Shown here in pieces: positions 42,005 through 50,756 of a stretch of DNA of 64,000 nucleotides; position 1 is the first letter of the stretch; each line of letters begins with the position of its first letter. The translations under genes and the position numbers were made by a program. The stretch lies in the NCBI GenBank assembly GCA_938014215.1, contig CALLRW010000041.1:372001-436000 (forward strand), given 5' to 3'. The DNA is from an uncultured Alistipes sp. Lineage in GTDB: Bacteria; Bacteroidota; Bacteroidia; Bacteroidales; Rikenellaceae. The notes beneath the pieces were generated by a model, which had not been told where the DNA came from, searched no databases, and saw only the letters and a list, made by a program, of their open reading frames with translations.

Positions 42005-45000
42005 ATGGTGGCCCTCTTTCTTCGCATCTACGACTGGTTCGCCGGCCGGCGCGGGTGGCTCGGCGCAATCCTAGCGGCGGTCTCTCTGCTGCTGCTCGCC
42101 GGAACACTCTCGCTCGGCCGCAACGAGAACATCCTCGACTTCCTCCCGGTCGACAACGCCCACCGAAAGGCCCTGAACCTCTATCAGAACCTCTCGGCGG
42201 CGGACCGCATCATCGCCATCGTCACCCCGCGCGACTCGACGGCCGAGGTCGATCCCGAACGGCTCGTCGGGGCAGTCGACCGATTCGCCCGCGCCGTCGC
42301 CGAGTGCGATTCGCTCCACGTGGTCCGCGACCTCACCACGAGGATCGACTACCGGCAATTCGCCGCCGTACAGGAGTTCCTCTACGCGCATATCCCCTAC
42401 TTCCTCACCGAGGAGGACTATGACCGAATCGACTCGCTGCTCTCGCCGCAGTATGTCGGCGAACAGATCGCCCGCGACCGCATGATGCTGATGTTCCCGA
42501 CGGGCGGTCTTCTCGCCCGCCATCTGCAGCAGGATCCGCTCAACCTCTTCACGCCGGTGGTCAGCCGGCTACAGCAGTTCGCCGGAACGCTCAACTACGA
42601 GCTCTACGACGGGTACATCCTCTCACCCGACCGGCGGCGGGCCATCGTGCTCATGAAGACCCCCTACGGATCGAACGAGACAGAAAACAATGCCCGGTTG
42701 ATCGATCTGCTCGAGCAAGCCGCAAAAATGGCCCTCGACGAGGGTAAGGCAGCCGGGGCGGATGCTGCCGGGGCCGGAACGGAGACGGCCGGGGCTGAAA
42801 CCGGGGCAGAGACCGGCGGAAGCAAGGCCGGGGCCGGAAACGGCGGAAGCGGCGAAGTAGATGCAATTGCCGGGGCGGATGCTGCCGGGGCCAACGGAGA
42901 GGCGGCCGGGGCCGAACTGGAGATCCATCTGGCCGGTGCCCCGGTCATCGCCGTTACCAATGCCCGTCAGATCAAGCGCGACAGCCTGCGCGCCATCATC
43001 ATCGCCGCCGTGCTGATCCTCGCCCTGCTGATCGCCACGCTCCGATCGGGACGCGCCCTGCTGCTGATCGGCGTCTCGATTCTCTTTGGATGGTTGTTCG
43101 CCATGGGAGCCCTGTCGCTCTTCCGAAACGAGGTCTCGATGATCATCATCGGAATCGCTTCGATCATCATCGGAATCGCCGTCAACTACCCGCTCCACCT
43201 GCTGGCCCACCTGGGCCATGTATCGGACATGCGCACGGCCCTGAAAGAGGTCGTCTCGCCGCTCGTCATCGGAAACATCACCACCGTCGGTGCCTTCCTC
43301 TGTCTGGTGCCCATGACCGCCCCGGCACTGCGCGATCTGGGGCTGTTCGCCGCCTTCATGCTCGTCGGAACCATCCTCTTCGTCCTCCTCTTCCTCCCCC
43401 ATCTGGTCGGGCGTAGACCCCTCCGGCCCATGCACAGCCGCCGGTCCCGCCGGGAAGGGTTCATCGCCCGGATGTCGTTCGAAAACCGACCCCGCATTCT
43501 GCTCGTCGTCGCGGCGCTGACGATCCTCTTCGGGTACTTCAGCCGGAACACCGCATTCGACACCGACATGCAGCACATCAACTACATGACCCAACAGCAG
43601 CGGGCCGACCTCGAGGCCTTCCGCCGGATGGCGGGCGATGACGGCCGGACGACGGTCTATGTCGCCTCGGAGGGTACGGATTGGGACAAGGCTCTGCAAC
43701 GGAGCGAAGCGGCCCGCCGTCTGGTGGCCGCGGTCGTCGACGGCGACTCGACCGTGCGGTGGCGGAGCGCCTCGCCCTATCTCCCCTCGCGGCAGGAGCA
43801 GCTGCGGCGGCTGGCCCGCTGGGAACGCTTCGTCGCGGAACACGGAACAATGATCCGCGAGGAGATGGCCAAGGCGCTGACGGGAAACGGATTCCGCGAG
43901 GGCGCCTTCGCCGGTTTCGACCAGCTGCTCGGGGAACGGTTCGAACCGATGGCCTGGGAGGAGTTCGAACCGCTGAGCGGGGAGCTGCTGAGCGGTTACC
44001 TGTGCCGCGACGGCGGGTGCTGCACGGTGGTCGAACAGCTCGATGTCCCGGCACGGAACGTCGCACGGATCGAAGCCGAACTGCAGCAGCACAAGGCCGG
44101 CTCCTACTGCTTCGATATCCGCGGAGTCAACGCGGCCATCTCGCAGGCACTGACCGGCGACTTCAACTACATCTGCTGGTCGTGCGGCGTGATCGTCTTC
44201 CTCTTCCTGTGGTTCTCGTTCGGAAGGATCGAACTGAGTCTGATGGCCTTCCTGCCAATGACCGTCAGCTGGCTCTGGATCCTCGGAATCATGGAGATCG
44301 CCGACATCCGGTTCAACATCGTCAACATCATCCTCGCCACGTTCATCTTCGGGCAGGGCGACGACTACACGATCTTCATCACCGAAGGCCTCATCTACGA
44401 ACACGCCTACGGCCGCCGGCTGATCACGGCCTACAAAAAGAGCATCGTCATCTCGGCGCTGATCATGCTGATCGGTATCGGAACGCTCATCTTCTCACGG
44501 CATCCGGCCCTGCTCTCGCTGGCTGAAGTGACGATCGTCGGGATGTTTGCCGTGGTGCTGATGGCCTACATCCTCCCGCCGTTCATCTACCGCTGGCTCG
44601 TGCGGCGCAGCGACGGTGCCCCCAGGCGCGACCCCGTGACATTCGGGCGGATCCTCGCAACGGGGTGGATGTACGGCGTGCTCGCCGCCGCACGGATCCG
44701 ACTCTCGGTGGTCCGGATGGCGGTCGGAGGCGCCCGCCGGCCAAAGAGCCGGCTCCGGATGGCCAAGGCCCTGCACGGTACGGCCCGGCGGGTGATCGGT
44801 CTGCTGCCCGGAGTCCGCTTGCGCAACCTCTCGCAGCGGGATTGCGAGGCTGTCGAGGCGGCATTCGAGGCGGAGCTGGCACCCGAAGAGGTGCGAGGCC
44901 TGCAGCGCAACGGCAGAACAGGGAGCGACGGCAACGGCTGGAACGGCTGGAACGGCGATTCGCAGAGCAGCGGCATGCGGAGTCCCGACAAGAGGTGGAG

Positions 45001-45874
45001 CAGCGGTTTGCGAAACGGCGACAGGGCGCGGAGCAACGGTGAATCCATCGCAAACGGGGCCCGGTCGGGCGAAGGAATGGTTCTGGCGGGGCATTACCGT
45101 TCGGAGATCGATCCGCTCCTGATCGCCGCAGCACTGCCCGGTGTGGTCATCGTCACCGACCGGAAAATAAAGCGCGGCATCGCCGGGCTGCTCCGTACGG
45201 CCGGAGCTCTGGCCCCCTGTGCCGAGGCCCGGCAGCTGATCGCCAACGGGCGGCGGATCCTCCTCTTCACGGACGAAGGGGTCGACCCCGAGGCGGAGAT
45301 CGTACCCGTGGCCATTCACGGCAGCCGGGAGCTCTTCCCCGACGGCGGGCGGCTGCTCGCTCCGGGCGGCGTGACCATCGCCTGCGGACCCGCCGTGCGG
45401 ACCTCGCTGGCCGGGATCGAAGGGTATGTCGACCGGCTCGAGGAGGCCCTCTTCCGCACACAGGCCGATACGGCCTACTTCAGAAGACAGGTGGCCGTCC
45501 GCTACCGCTACAAGGGCCCGGAGGTCGAGCGCAGCATGCGCCGGACGCTTCGCCGATACGGCTGTTTCAGCCGCTGGATCGACACGGGGCGGAGTCCCGA
45601 AACAGCCGTGATCGTCAACAACGGGCAGGGCGAATTCGCGCTGCTCTATGCGCTGGTTCACCCCGAGACGAAGGTCTATGCCTTCGAACACGATACGGAC
45701 CGGCTGGCACTCGCGCAGCATCTGGCCGAACTGCCCGCAAATCTGCACCTTGCCCCGGAAAGCGAACTGATCGCTGAACGGTTTGCCGGGGCCGAATGGT
45801 ATCTGGTCGCTCCGGACGACGAGCAGCGAGCCCGATATGCCCGGGTGCCGGCCCACGGCGTGGAGATTCTCTGA
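42005..45874 (+). CDS. MMPL exporter fused to degenerate PlsC domain and Rossmann-like module
   Basis: A 1289-residue protein and last gene of the operon. Residues about 1-870 are an RND/MMPL exporter with a first membrane span (about 18-36), a large periplasmic loop, a five-helix bundle (about 323-465), a second loop and a second bundle (about 715-870). Residues about 1005-1135 look like a PlsC domain whose motif I reads HYRSEID (His1030) and motif III LLFTDEGVDPEAEIVPVAIHG. The Asp is kept but FPEG is not. Residues about 1160-1289 carry QGEFALLYALVHPETKVYAFEHDTDRL, also found in the PlsC-like protein at 35280. Two Gly/Ala/Asn-rich inserts lie at about 245-300 and 975-1019. It would export and perhaps position the lipidated pigment. 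Confidence 0.85.
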   Translation: MVALFLRIYDWFAGRRGWLGAILAAVSLLLLAGTLSLGRNENILDFLPVDNAHRKALNLYQNLSAADRIIAIVTPRDSTAEVDPERLVGAVDRFARAVAECDSLHVVRDLTTRIDYRQFAAVQEFLYAHIPYFLTEEDYDRIDSLLSPQYVGEQIARDRMMLMFPTGGLLARHLQQDPLNLFTPVVSRLQQFAGTLNYELYDGYILSPDRRRAIVLMKTPYGSNETENNARLIDLLEQAAKMALDEGKAAGADAAGAGTETAGAETGAETGGSKAGAGNGGSGEVDAIAGADAAGANGEAAGAELEIHLAGAPVIAVTNARQIKRDSLRAIIIAAVLILALLIATLRSGRALLLIGVSILFGWLFAMGALSLFRNEVSMIIIGIASIIIGIAVNYPLHLLAHLGHVSDMRTALKEVVSPLVIGNITTVGAFLCLVPMTAPALRDLGLFAAFMLVGTILFVLLFLPHLVGRRPLRPMHSRRSRREGFIARMSFENRPRILLVVAALTILFGYFSRNTAFDTDMQHINYMTQQQRADLEAFRRMAGDDGRTTVYVASEGTDWDKALQRSEAARRLVAAVVDGDSTVRWRSASPYLPSRQEQLRRLARWERFVAEHGTMIREEMAKALTGNGFREGAFAGFDQLLGERFEPMAWEEFEPLSGELLSGYLCRDGGCCTVVEQLDVPARNVARIEAELQQHKAGSYCFDIRGVNAAISQALTGDFNYICWSCGVIVFLFLWFSFGRIELSLMAFLPMTVSWLWILGIMEIADIRFNIVNIILATFIFGQGDDYTIFITEGLIYEHAYGRRLITAYKKSIVISALIMLIGIGTLIFSRHPALLSLAEVTIVGMFAVVLMAYILPPFIYRWLVRRSDGAPRRDPVTFGRILATGWMYGVLAAARIRLSVVRMAVGGARRPKSRLRMAKALHGTARRVIGLLPGVRLRNLSQRDCEAVEAAFEAELAPEEVRGLQRNGRTGSDGNGWNGWNGDSQSSGMRSPDKRWSSGLRNGDRARSNGESIANGARSGEGMVLAGHYRSEIDPLLIAAALPGVVIVTDRKIKRGIAGLLRTAGALAPCAEARQLIANGRRILLFTDEGVDPEAEIVPVAIHGSRELFPDGGRLLAPGGVTIACGPAVRTSLAGIEGYVDRLEEALFRTQADTAYFRRQVAVRYRYKGPEVERSMRRTLRRYGCFSRWIDTGRSPETAVIVNNGQGEFALLYALVHPETKVYAFEHDTDRLALAQHLAELPANLHLAPESELIAERFAGAEWYLVAPDDEQRARYARVPAHGVEIL
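42752..42892 (+). repeat. 24-bp direct repeat inside the MMPL gene
   Basis: The same 24 bases (coding GADAAGA-type residues) occur at 42752-42775 and 42869-42892, within a Gly/Ala/Glu-rich insert of the exporter. The copies are in frame with each other, 117 bp apart, so slippage or recombination would change the insert by 39 residues without a frameshift. Confidence 0.85.
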
Positions 45875-45889
45875 ACGGAGCGCATTTTA

Positions 45890-45921
45890 TTTGCAGATCC
45901 GACCCCGGAGGGCTATCTTTG
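45890..45921 (+). promoter_or_regulatory. promoter of sbcDC
   Basis: TTTG at 45890-45893 and TATCTTTG at 45914-45921, separated by 20 bp, match the Bacteroidota sigma-A consensus closely. It sits 65 bp before the sbcD start and marks the end of the pigment operon. Confidence 0.8.
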
Positions 45922-45985
45922 CAGAGGTGCGCGGAGGGTTGCCCCAGAGGGCTGCCCCCGGCGTGACCGTCAAGACGTCCCAACC

Positions 45986-47209
45986 ATGAAGTTCATCCAC
46001 ACCAGCGACTGGCATCTGGGCCAGCGCTTCTTCCGTTTCGACCGCGACGAGGAGCACCGCCACTTCTTCGACCAGCTGGCCGGGCTGCTCCGCCGCGAGA
46101 TGCCCGACGCCCTGCTGGTCAGCGGCGACATCTTCGACTCGGCCCTCCCGACGGCTCAGGTCCAGAGTCTCTTCGTCGAGGAGCTGCTGCGTCTGCACGA
46201 GGCGTCGCCCGGGACCCGCATCCTCCTCACGGCCGGGAATCACGACAGCGGGAGCCGTCTCGAAGTGATGAAACCCCTGCTGCGGCCGCTCAACATCGAT
46301 GTCTTCGGCTGCGTCCGCCGTACGGAGGAGGGCGGGTTCGACCCCGCGCAGTTCATCGTTCCGATCGAGCGCGGCGGCCGCAACGTCGGGTGGGTCCTCG
46401 CCATCCCCTACTTCCACCCCTGGAATTTCCCCGCCGCGGAGCCCGATCTCGAACGCGACAAGCGTCAGATGGCCTTCTTCCGGCGGATGCTCGAGGCTGC
46501 GGCGGCGTGCAACGGGGAACGGCTGCCCGTGGTGATGATGGCCCATCTGGCTGTCGCGGGCTGCGAGGCAAACCGCCGCGACGAAGGGGTCATCGGTCAG
46601 CTCGAAAGTCAGCCCCTCGAAGTGTTGGGAACCGGGTACGACTATCTGGCGCTGGGCCACATCCACCGTCCGCAGAACATCGCTACGGAGCGGGCCCGGT
46701 ACTGCGGTAGCCCCTTTGCGATGAGCTTCTCCGAGGAGTTTGCCCATTCGGTTGCGGTGGTCGAGATCGACCGGCACGGCGACGATCCCCGCGTGCACTG
46801 CGAGGAGATCCGGCCCCTGAGGGAGGTGAAGAGTCTCCCTGTCAAGCCCGCCTCGCTCGAGGAGGGAATCGAGGCGCTGAGGGCTCTTGCCGAGGAGGAT
46901 CCGAGTTACGTACGGGTGGTGGTCAGCGCCGCGGAGCCGCTGCCGCCCGATGCCGAAGCGCGTGCCCTGGAGGCCGTCCGGGACAAGCAGTGCCGGCTGT
47001 GCGAGGTGCGCCGCGAAGCAAAAACCCGCGCTGCAGCCGGCCAGGCCGATGCAAGCCGGTTCGACGAGGTCGGGCAGATCCAGGCCATCCGCCCCGAAGA
47101 GATCGCCGGCGAGGCTTTTGCCCGTAAATACGGGACGGAGATGAACGACGAACTGCGCACGCTGCTGCGGCAGGCCATCGCCGATGTCACGGAGTCCAAC
47201 CGCCAGTAA
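45986..47209 (+). CDS. sbcD: DNA repair exonuclease subunit SbcD
   Basis: A 407-residue calcineurin-type nuclease. Metal-binding motifs are in order: HTSDWHLGQ (about residues 4-12), SGDIFDSA, TAGNHDSGSR and ALGHIHRPQ. A capping domain fills the C-terminal third. With SbcC it forms a complex that cleaves hairpins and double-strand-break ends. It is followed by sbcC after 13 bp. The promoter directly upstream shows it is separate from the pigment operon. Confidence 0.95.
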   Translation: MKFIHTSDWHLGQRFFRFDRDEEHRHFFDQLAGLLRREMPDALLVSGDIFDSALPTAQVQSLFVEELLRLHEASPGTRILLTAGNHDSGSRLEVMKPLLRPLNIDVFGCVRRTEEGGFDPAQFIVPIERGGRNVGWVLAIPYFHPWNFPAAEPDLERDKRQMAFFRRMLEAAAACNGERLPVVMMAHLAVAGCEANRRDEGVIGQLESQPLEVLGTGYDYLALGHIHRPQNIATERARYCGSPFAMSFSEEFAHSVAVVEIDRHGDDPRVHCEEIRPLREVKSLPVKPASLEEGIEALRALAEEDPSYVRVVVSAAEPLPPDAEARALEAVRDKQCRLCEVRREAKTRAAAGQADASRFDEVGQIQAIRPEEIAGEAFARKYGTEMNDELRTLLRQAIADVTESNRQ

Positions 47210-47222
47210 AACCCGCCCGAAG

Positions 47223-50200
47223 ATGAAAATCGAAAAGATCTCCCTGCAAAATATCGCCTCGATCGAAGAGGCCGAAATCGACTTCCGCCGTCAGCCGCTG
47301 GCCGACGAATCGCTCTTCCTGATCTGCGGCGAAACCGGATCGGGAAAGAGTACCCTGCTGAGTGCCATCTGCATCGCCCTGTACAAGGCCGTACCGCAGT
47401 TCGAGGATCTCGAAACCGGCAGCGACAGCGCGAACGTGCAGCTGAACAGCCCCATCCAGCTGATGCGCCGCGGAACAACCCGGGCCTCGATCACCCTCGC
47501 CTTCGAGGGCAACGACCGCCGTCACTACGAAGCTACGTGGGAGGCCCACCGCGCCCGTGGTCGCATAGACGGAAACATCCTCGCCAAGCAGTCGATCTTC
47601 TGTCGCGAAAGCGGCGAGACGATCGACCGCGACCGCGAAATCAAACAACGCATCGAAACGGCCGTCGGGCTCAGTTTCACGCAGTTCTGCCGCACGACGA
47701 TCCTGGCTCAGGGACAGTTCGCCCGATTCATGAACAGCCGCAACGAGGAGCGGGCCCAGATCCTCGAAAAACTCACCGGGACGGAGATCTACACGCAGAT
47801 CGGTACGCGGATCCACGACTGCTTCACGGAGAGTCAGCACCGTCACGAAATGCTCCGCCAGCGGCTCGCGCAGATACAGCTGCTGTCGGACGAGGAGCAG
47901 CAGGCCATCCGGCTGCAGGTCGCCTCGCTCGGGGAGGAGCACCAACAGGCAAAAGTCCGGGCCGAAGCACTGCGTAACGAGGAGCAGTGGCTGCGGCAGA
48001 TGGATCGGCTGGAGCGCAATCTAGCCGGTCAGCAGGTGCTGATCCGTCAGGGCGAGGAGCAGCTCCAATCGGAACGGATCCTCGGGATGCGCACCCTCGA
48101 GCGCGAATGGGAGCAGAGCCGGGCGATCCGTACGCTTCATGCGGAGCTGGCACGCGACGAGGCGGCACTTGCGCTCCAAAACGGAGAGTTACGACGCAAA
48201 CAGAAAGAGGCTGAAGAGCTTATGGCCGGCATACGAACGCTGGAGCGGCAGCTGAACAGCGAGCGGGCAAAGCTGGCGGAGGTCGAACAACGACTGAGGG
48301 ACGAGGAGCCGAATCGGGAGATGTACGAACGGATCCGCGAGATTCAGAGTTGGATCGACATGCTTGTCGAGCAGCGTCGGTTGGGCGTCGAACTGGAGGA
48401 GAAGCGGCGCCGGATTCTCCTTCAACAGCAGGAGGCGGAGCAGGCGGAAGGTCCCGCCGTGGAGGCGGTGGAGCGTCTGAAACGGGCGGTTGACGAACAG
48501 CAGCAGGCCGCGGAGCGACTGCGGCGAGAGCTCGACGGTGTGGATCCGCGGGTGTTGCAGGAGGAGGCCCGGCGGCTGGCAGAAGGCCGCCAAAAGGGGC
48601 TCGAGGCACAACGGCTCTGGGCGCAGCGGCAGCAGTTGGGCGGCGAACTCGACGCCACACGGCAGCGGATCGTCCGTCTCGGCGATGCGATCCGGGCGGA
48701 GGAGGCGGAGCACGGTCGGCTGACGGCCGAGACGGCCGCCCTGCGCAAAGAGGCCGAACGGACACACGAACGGCACAACGGGCAGAAGATGCTGTGCGAC
48801 CATCTGGTCGAGATCCGGCAGAAGTTCAGCGAGGCACACCGGTGTCCGCTGTGCGGATCGGAGGTCGCGGCGCTCTATTCGGACGCGATGCTCGAAGAGG
48901 CCCTGCGCGCGATGCAGCAGCGTTGCGACGAGGCCGACGCCCGAGTGAAGCAGGCCGAGGAGCAGCTGCGCGAAAGCGAGAGCCGGCTCGCCCGGCAGCG
49001 GGCCGAAATGGCCCAGGAGGAGCGGCAGCAGCAAAAACAACAACTCGAACTGGAGGAGAATCGCCGCGCACTGGAGCAGCTCTTTACGGGGCGTCGGGTG
49101 GAGGGAACGCCGGAGGAGATAACCCAACGGATCGAGGCCCGGCTGGTCGAGATCGACGGGGCGCAGCGGGCAAACAACGCGGCGCTGGATCGGGCAATGA
49201 AGCTGCGGCAGGCCCACACCGATGCGATCAATGCGCTGGAGGGGATCAGGCAGGAGTTACGCAAGGCCGAAGAGCGGCTGCAGGCTGCACGGCAGGTGAT
49301 CGAGACCGGTCGTCGCGACAACGATCGCATCGGCGAACAGTTGGCCCGGGCCCGGCAGCTGACCGGTGAGCGGATCAACGAATTGCAGCGGTGGGTCCGC
49401 TCGGTCGGGGATTGGGAGCGGGTGGATCCCGCACCGCTGAAGGAGTCGCTCGGCCGGCAGGCCCGTCAATACGAAACGTGGCGCCGGCAGCGCGACGAAC
49501 AGATACTCCGCATCACGAGGCTCGAACCGCGGCTGGAGGCCATGCATCGGCAGATCGGCCAGGAGGAGCTGCTCGGACAGGCGGAAGCAGCGGTCGGAGA
49601 GGCGTCGGTCGAACGGCTCGACGAACGGCTCACGCGGTTCGTCACCGAGGTCGGGCAGCTGCGCGGCGCCATCCGCACGCTCGAAGAGCGCATAGCCCGG
49701 CATCGGACCGAGGCGGAGGGCTATTACGCCGGTGAAGGGGCGTTGTCGAGGGAGCGCGTCACGGAGCTCATGCAGCTGGACGAGGAGCAGGTCGCGAAGA
49801 TCCGCGACGAACTGGCGGAGCTCGACCGGAGGATGCAGGAGACCCGGTCGCGGATCGAACTGCTCGAAGCGCAGCGCGTCGCCCATCTGGCATCGCGCCC
49901 CGACGGGATCACGGAACGGGGAACCCTCGAGGAGACCCTCGAGGCCATCCAAAGCGAGGCGGCCGCGTGTGACCGCCGGCGCGACGAGGCCCTCCGGCAA
50001 CAGTCCGAGGCGGAGATGCGGCTGCAGCGCGATGCCGAAACCCGCCGGCAGATGGCCAGCGAAGAACAGGAGCTGCAACGGCTTGCCCGTGAACGGGACA
50101 ACTGGGGGCGGCTCGACGAGACGTTTGGCGGTCTCGACGGGCGGCGTTTCAAGGCCATCGCGCAGAGCTACATCCTGCGGATCCTGCTCCACCGGGCAAA

Positions 50201-50603
50201 CTACTACCTCGCCCGGCTGAACAACCGCTACGAATTCTGCTGCGACGACGGAAGCCTCTTCATCTACGTCATCGACCACCGTCAGGGCGATGTCCGGCGG
50301 CATGTCTCCTCGCTCTCGGGCGGCGAGAGTTTTGTCGCCTCGCTGGCCCTCGCCCTCGGGCTCTCGGCCATCAGCCGCGACAAGATCAACGTCGACACGC
50401 TCTTCATCGACGAAGGGTTCGGCACGCTGAGCGAGGAGTATCTCGAAGCCGTCATCGAAACGCTCGACCGGCTCCACCAGGTCGACAGCCGCCGCGTCGG
50501 GATCATCAGCCATGTGGCCAAACTCACGGAACGGATCCCGACGCAGATCCGGCTCATCCGCACGTCGCCCAGCAGCAGCCGCGTGGAGGTCGTCTCGCTG
50601 TGA
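47223..50603 (+). CDS. sbcC: DNA repair ATPase SbcC
   Basis: A 1126-residue SMC-like ATPase. Walker A (GETGSGKST) is near the N-terminus, with the Q-loop in FCRTTILAQGQFARFMNS. Two very long coiled-coil arms rich in Glu, Gln and Arg surround the zinc-hook HRCPLCGSE (about residue 540). The C-terminal part has the signature SSLSGGESFVASLALALGLS and Walker B TLFIDEGFGTLSEE. The ATG at 47223 is chosen because it begins the family N-terminus (MKIEKISLQNIASIEEAEI). Confidence 0.95.
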   Translation: MKIEKISLQNIASIEEAEIDFRRQPLADESLFLICGETGSGKSTLLSAICIALYKAVPQFEDLETGSDSANVQLNSPIQLMRRGTTRASITLAFEGNDRRHYEATWEAHRARGRIDGNILAKQSIFCRESGETIDRDREIKQRIETAVGLSFTQFCRTTILAQGQFARFMNSRNEERAQILEKLTGTEIYTQIGTRIHDCFTESQHRHEMLRQRLAQIQLLSDEEQQAIRLQVASLGEEHQQAKVRAEALRNEEQWLRQMDRLERNLAGQQVLIRQGEEQLQSERILGMRTLEREWEQSRAIRTLHAELARDEAALALQNGELRRKQKEAEELMAGIRTLERQLNSERAKLAEVEQRLRDEEPNREMYERIREIQSWIDMLVEQRRLGVELEEKRRRILLQQQEAEQAEGPAVEAVERLKRAVDEQQQAAERLRRELDGVDPRVLQEEARRLAEGRQKGLEAQRLWAQRQQLGGELDATRQRIVRLGDAIRAEEAEHGRLTAETAALRKEAERTHERHNGQKMLCDHLVEIRQKFSEAHRCPLCGSEVAALYSDAMLEEALRAMQQRCDEADARVKQAEEQLRESESRLARQRAEMAQEERQQQKQQLELEENRRALEQLFTGRRVEGTPEEITQRIEARLVEIDGAQRANNAALDRAMKLRQAHTDAINALEGIRQELRKAEERLQAARQVIETGRRDNDRIGEQLARARQLTGERINELQRWVRSVGDWERVDPAPLKESLGRQARQYETWRRQRDEQILRITRLEPRLEAMHRQIGQEELLGQAEAAVGEASVERLDERLTRFVTEVGQLRGAIRTLEERIARHRTEAEGYYAGEGALSRERVTELMQLDEEQVAKIRDELAELDRRMQETRSRIELLEAQRVAHLASRPDGITERGTLEETLEAIQSEAAACDRRRDEALRQQSEAEMRLQRDAETRRQMASEEQELQRLARERDNWGRLDETFGGLDGRRFKAIAQSYILRILLHRANYYLARLNNRYEFCCDDGSLFIYVIDHRQGDVRRHVSSLSGGESFVASLALALGLSAISRDKINVDTLFIDEGFGTLSEEYLEAVIETLDRLHQVDSRRVGIISHVAKLTERIPTQIRLIRTSPSSSRVEVVSL

Positions 50604-50725
50604 GGCGCCGCCCCCGGCACAGGCCCAGCCGGAGCGAGCTGTCCTCCCCGCAATCGGGAAACGGCAACCGATAATTTTCCGGCACACGGGGTGGAGGAGA
50701 TGCGTGAAAATCCCGAATTTATTCC

Positions 50726-50733
50726 TATTTTTG
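50726..50733 (+). promoter_or_regulatory. -7 box of the GH20 gene
   Basis: TATTTTTG matches TAnnTTTG and lies 23 bp before the ATG at 50757. The -33 region has no clear TTTG. Confidence 0.55.
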
Positions 50734-50756
50734 CATCGATACATCAACAATCTAAC

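Noticed and set aside
21308..45874. Complete classical flexirubin cluster
   Set aside because: No DarA/DarB-like genes for the dialkylresorcinol half could be found in the window.
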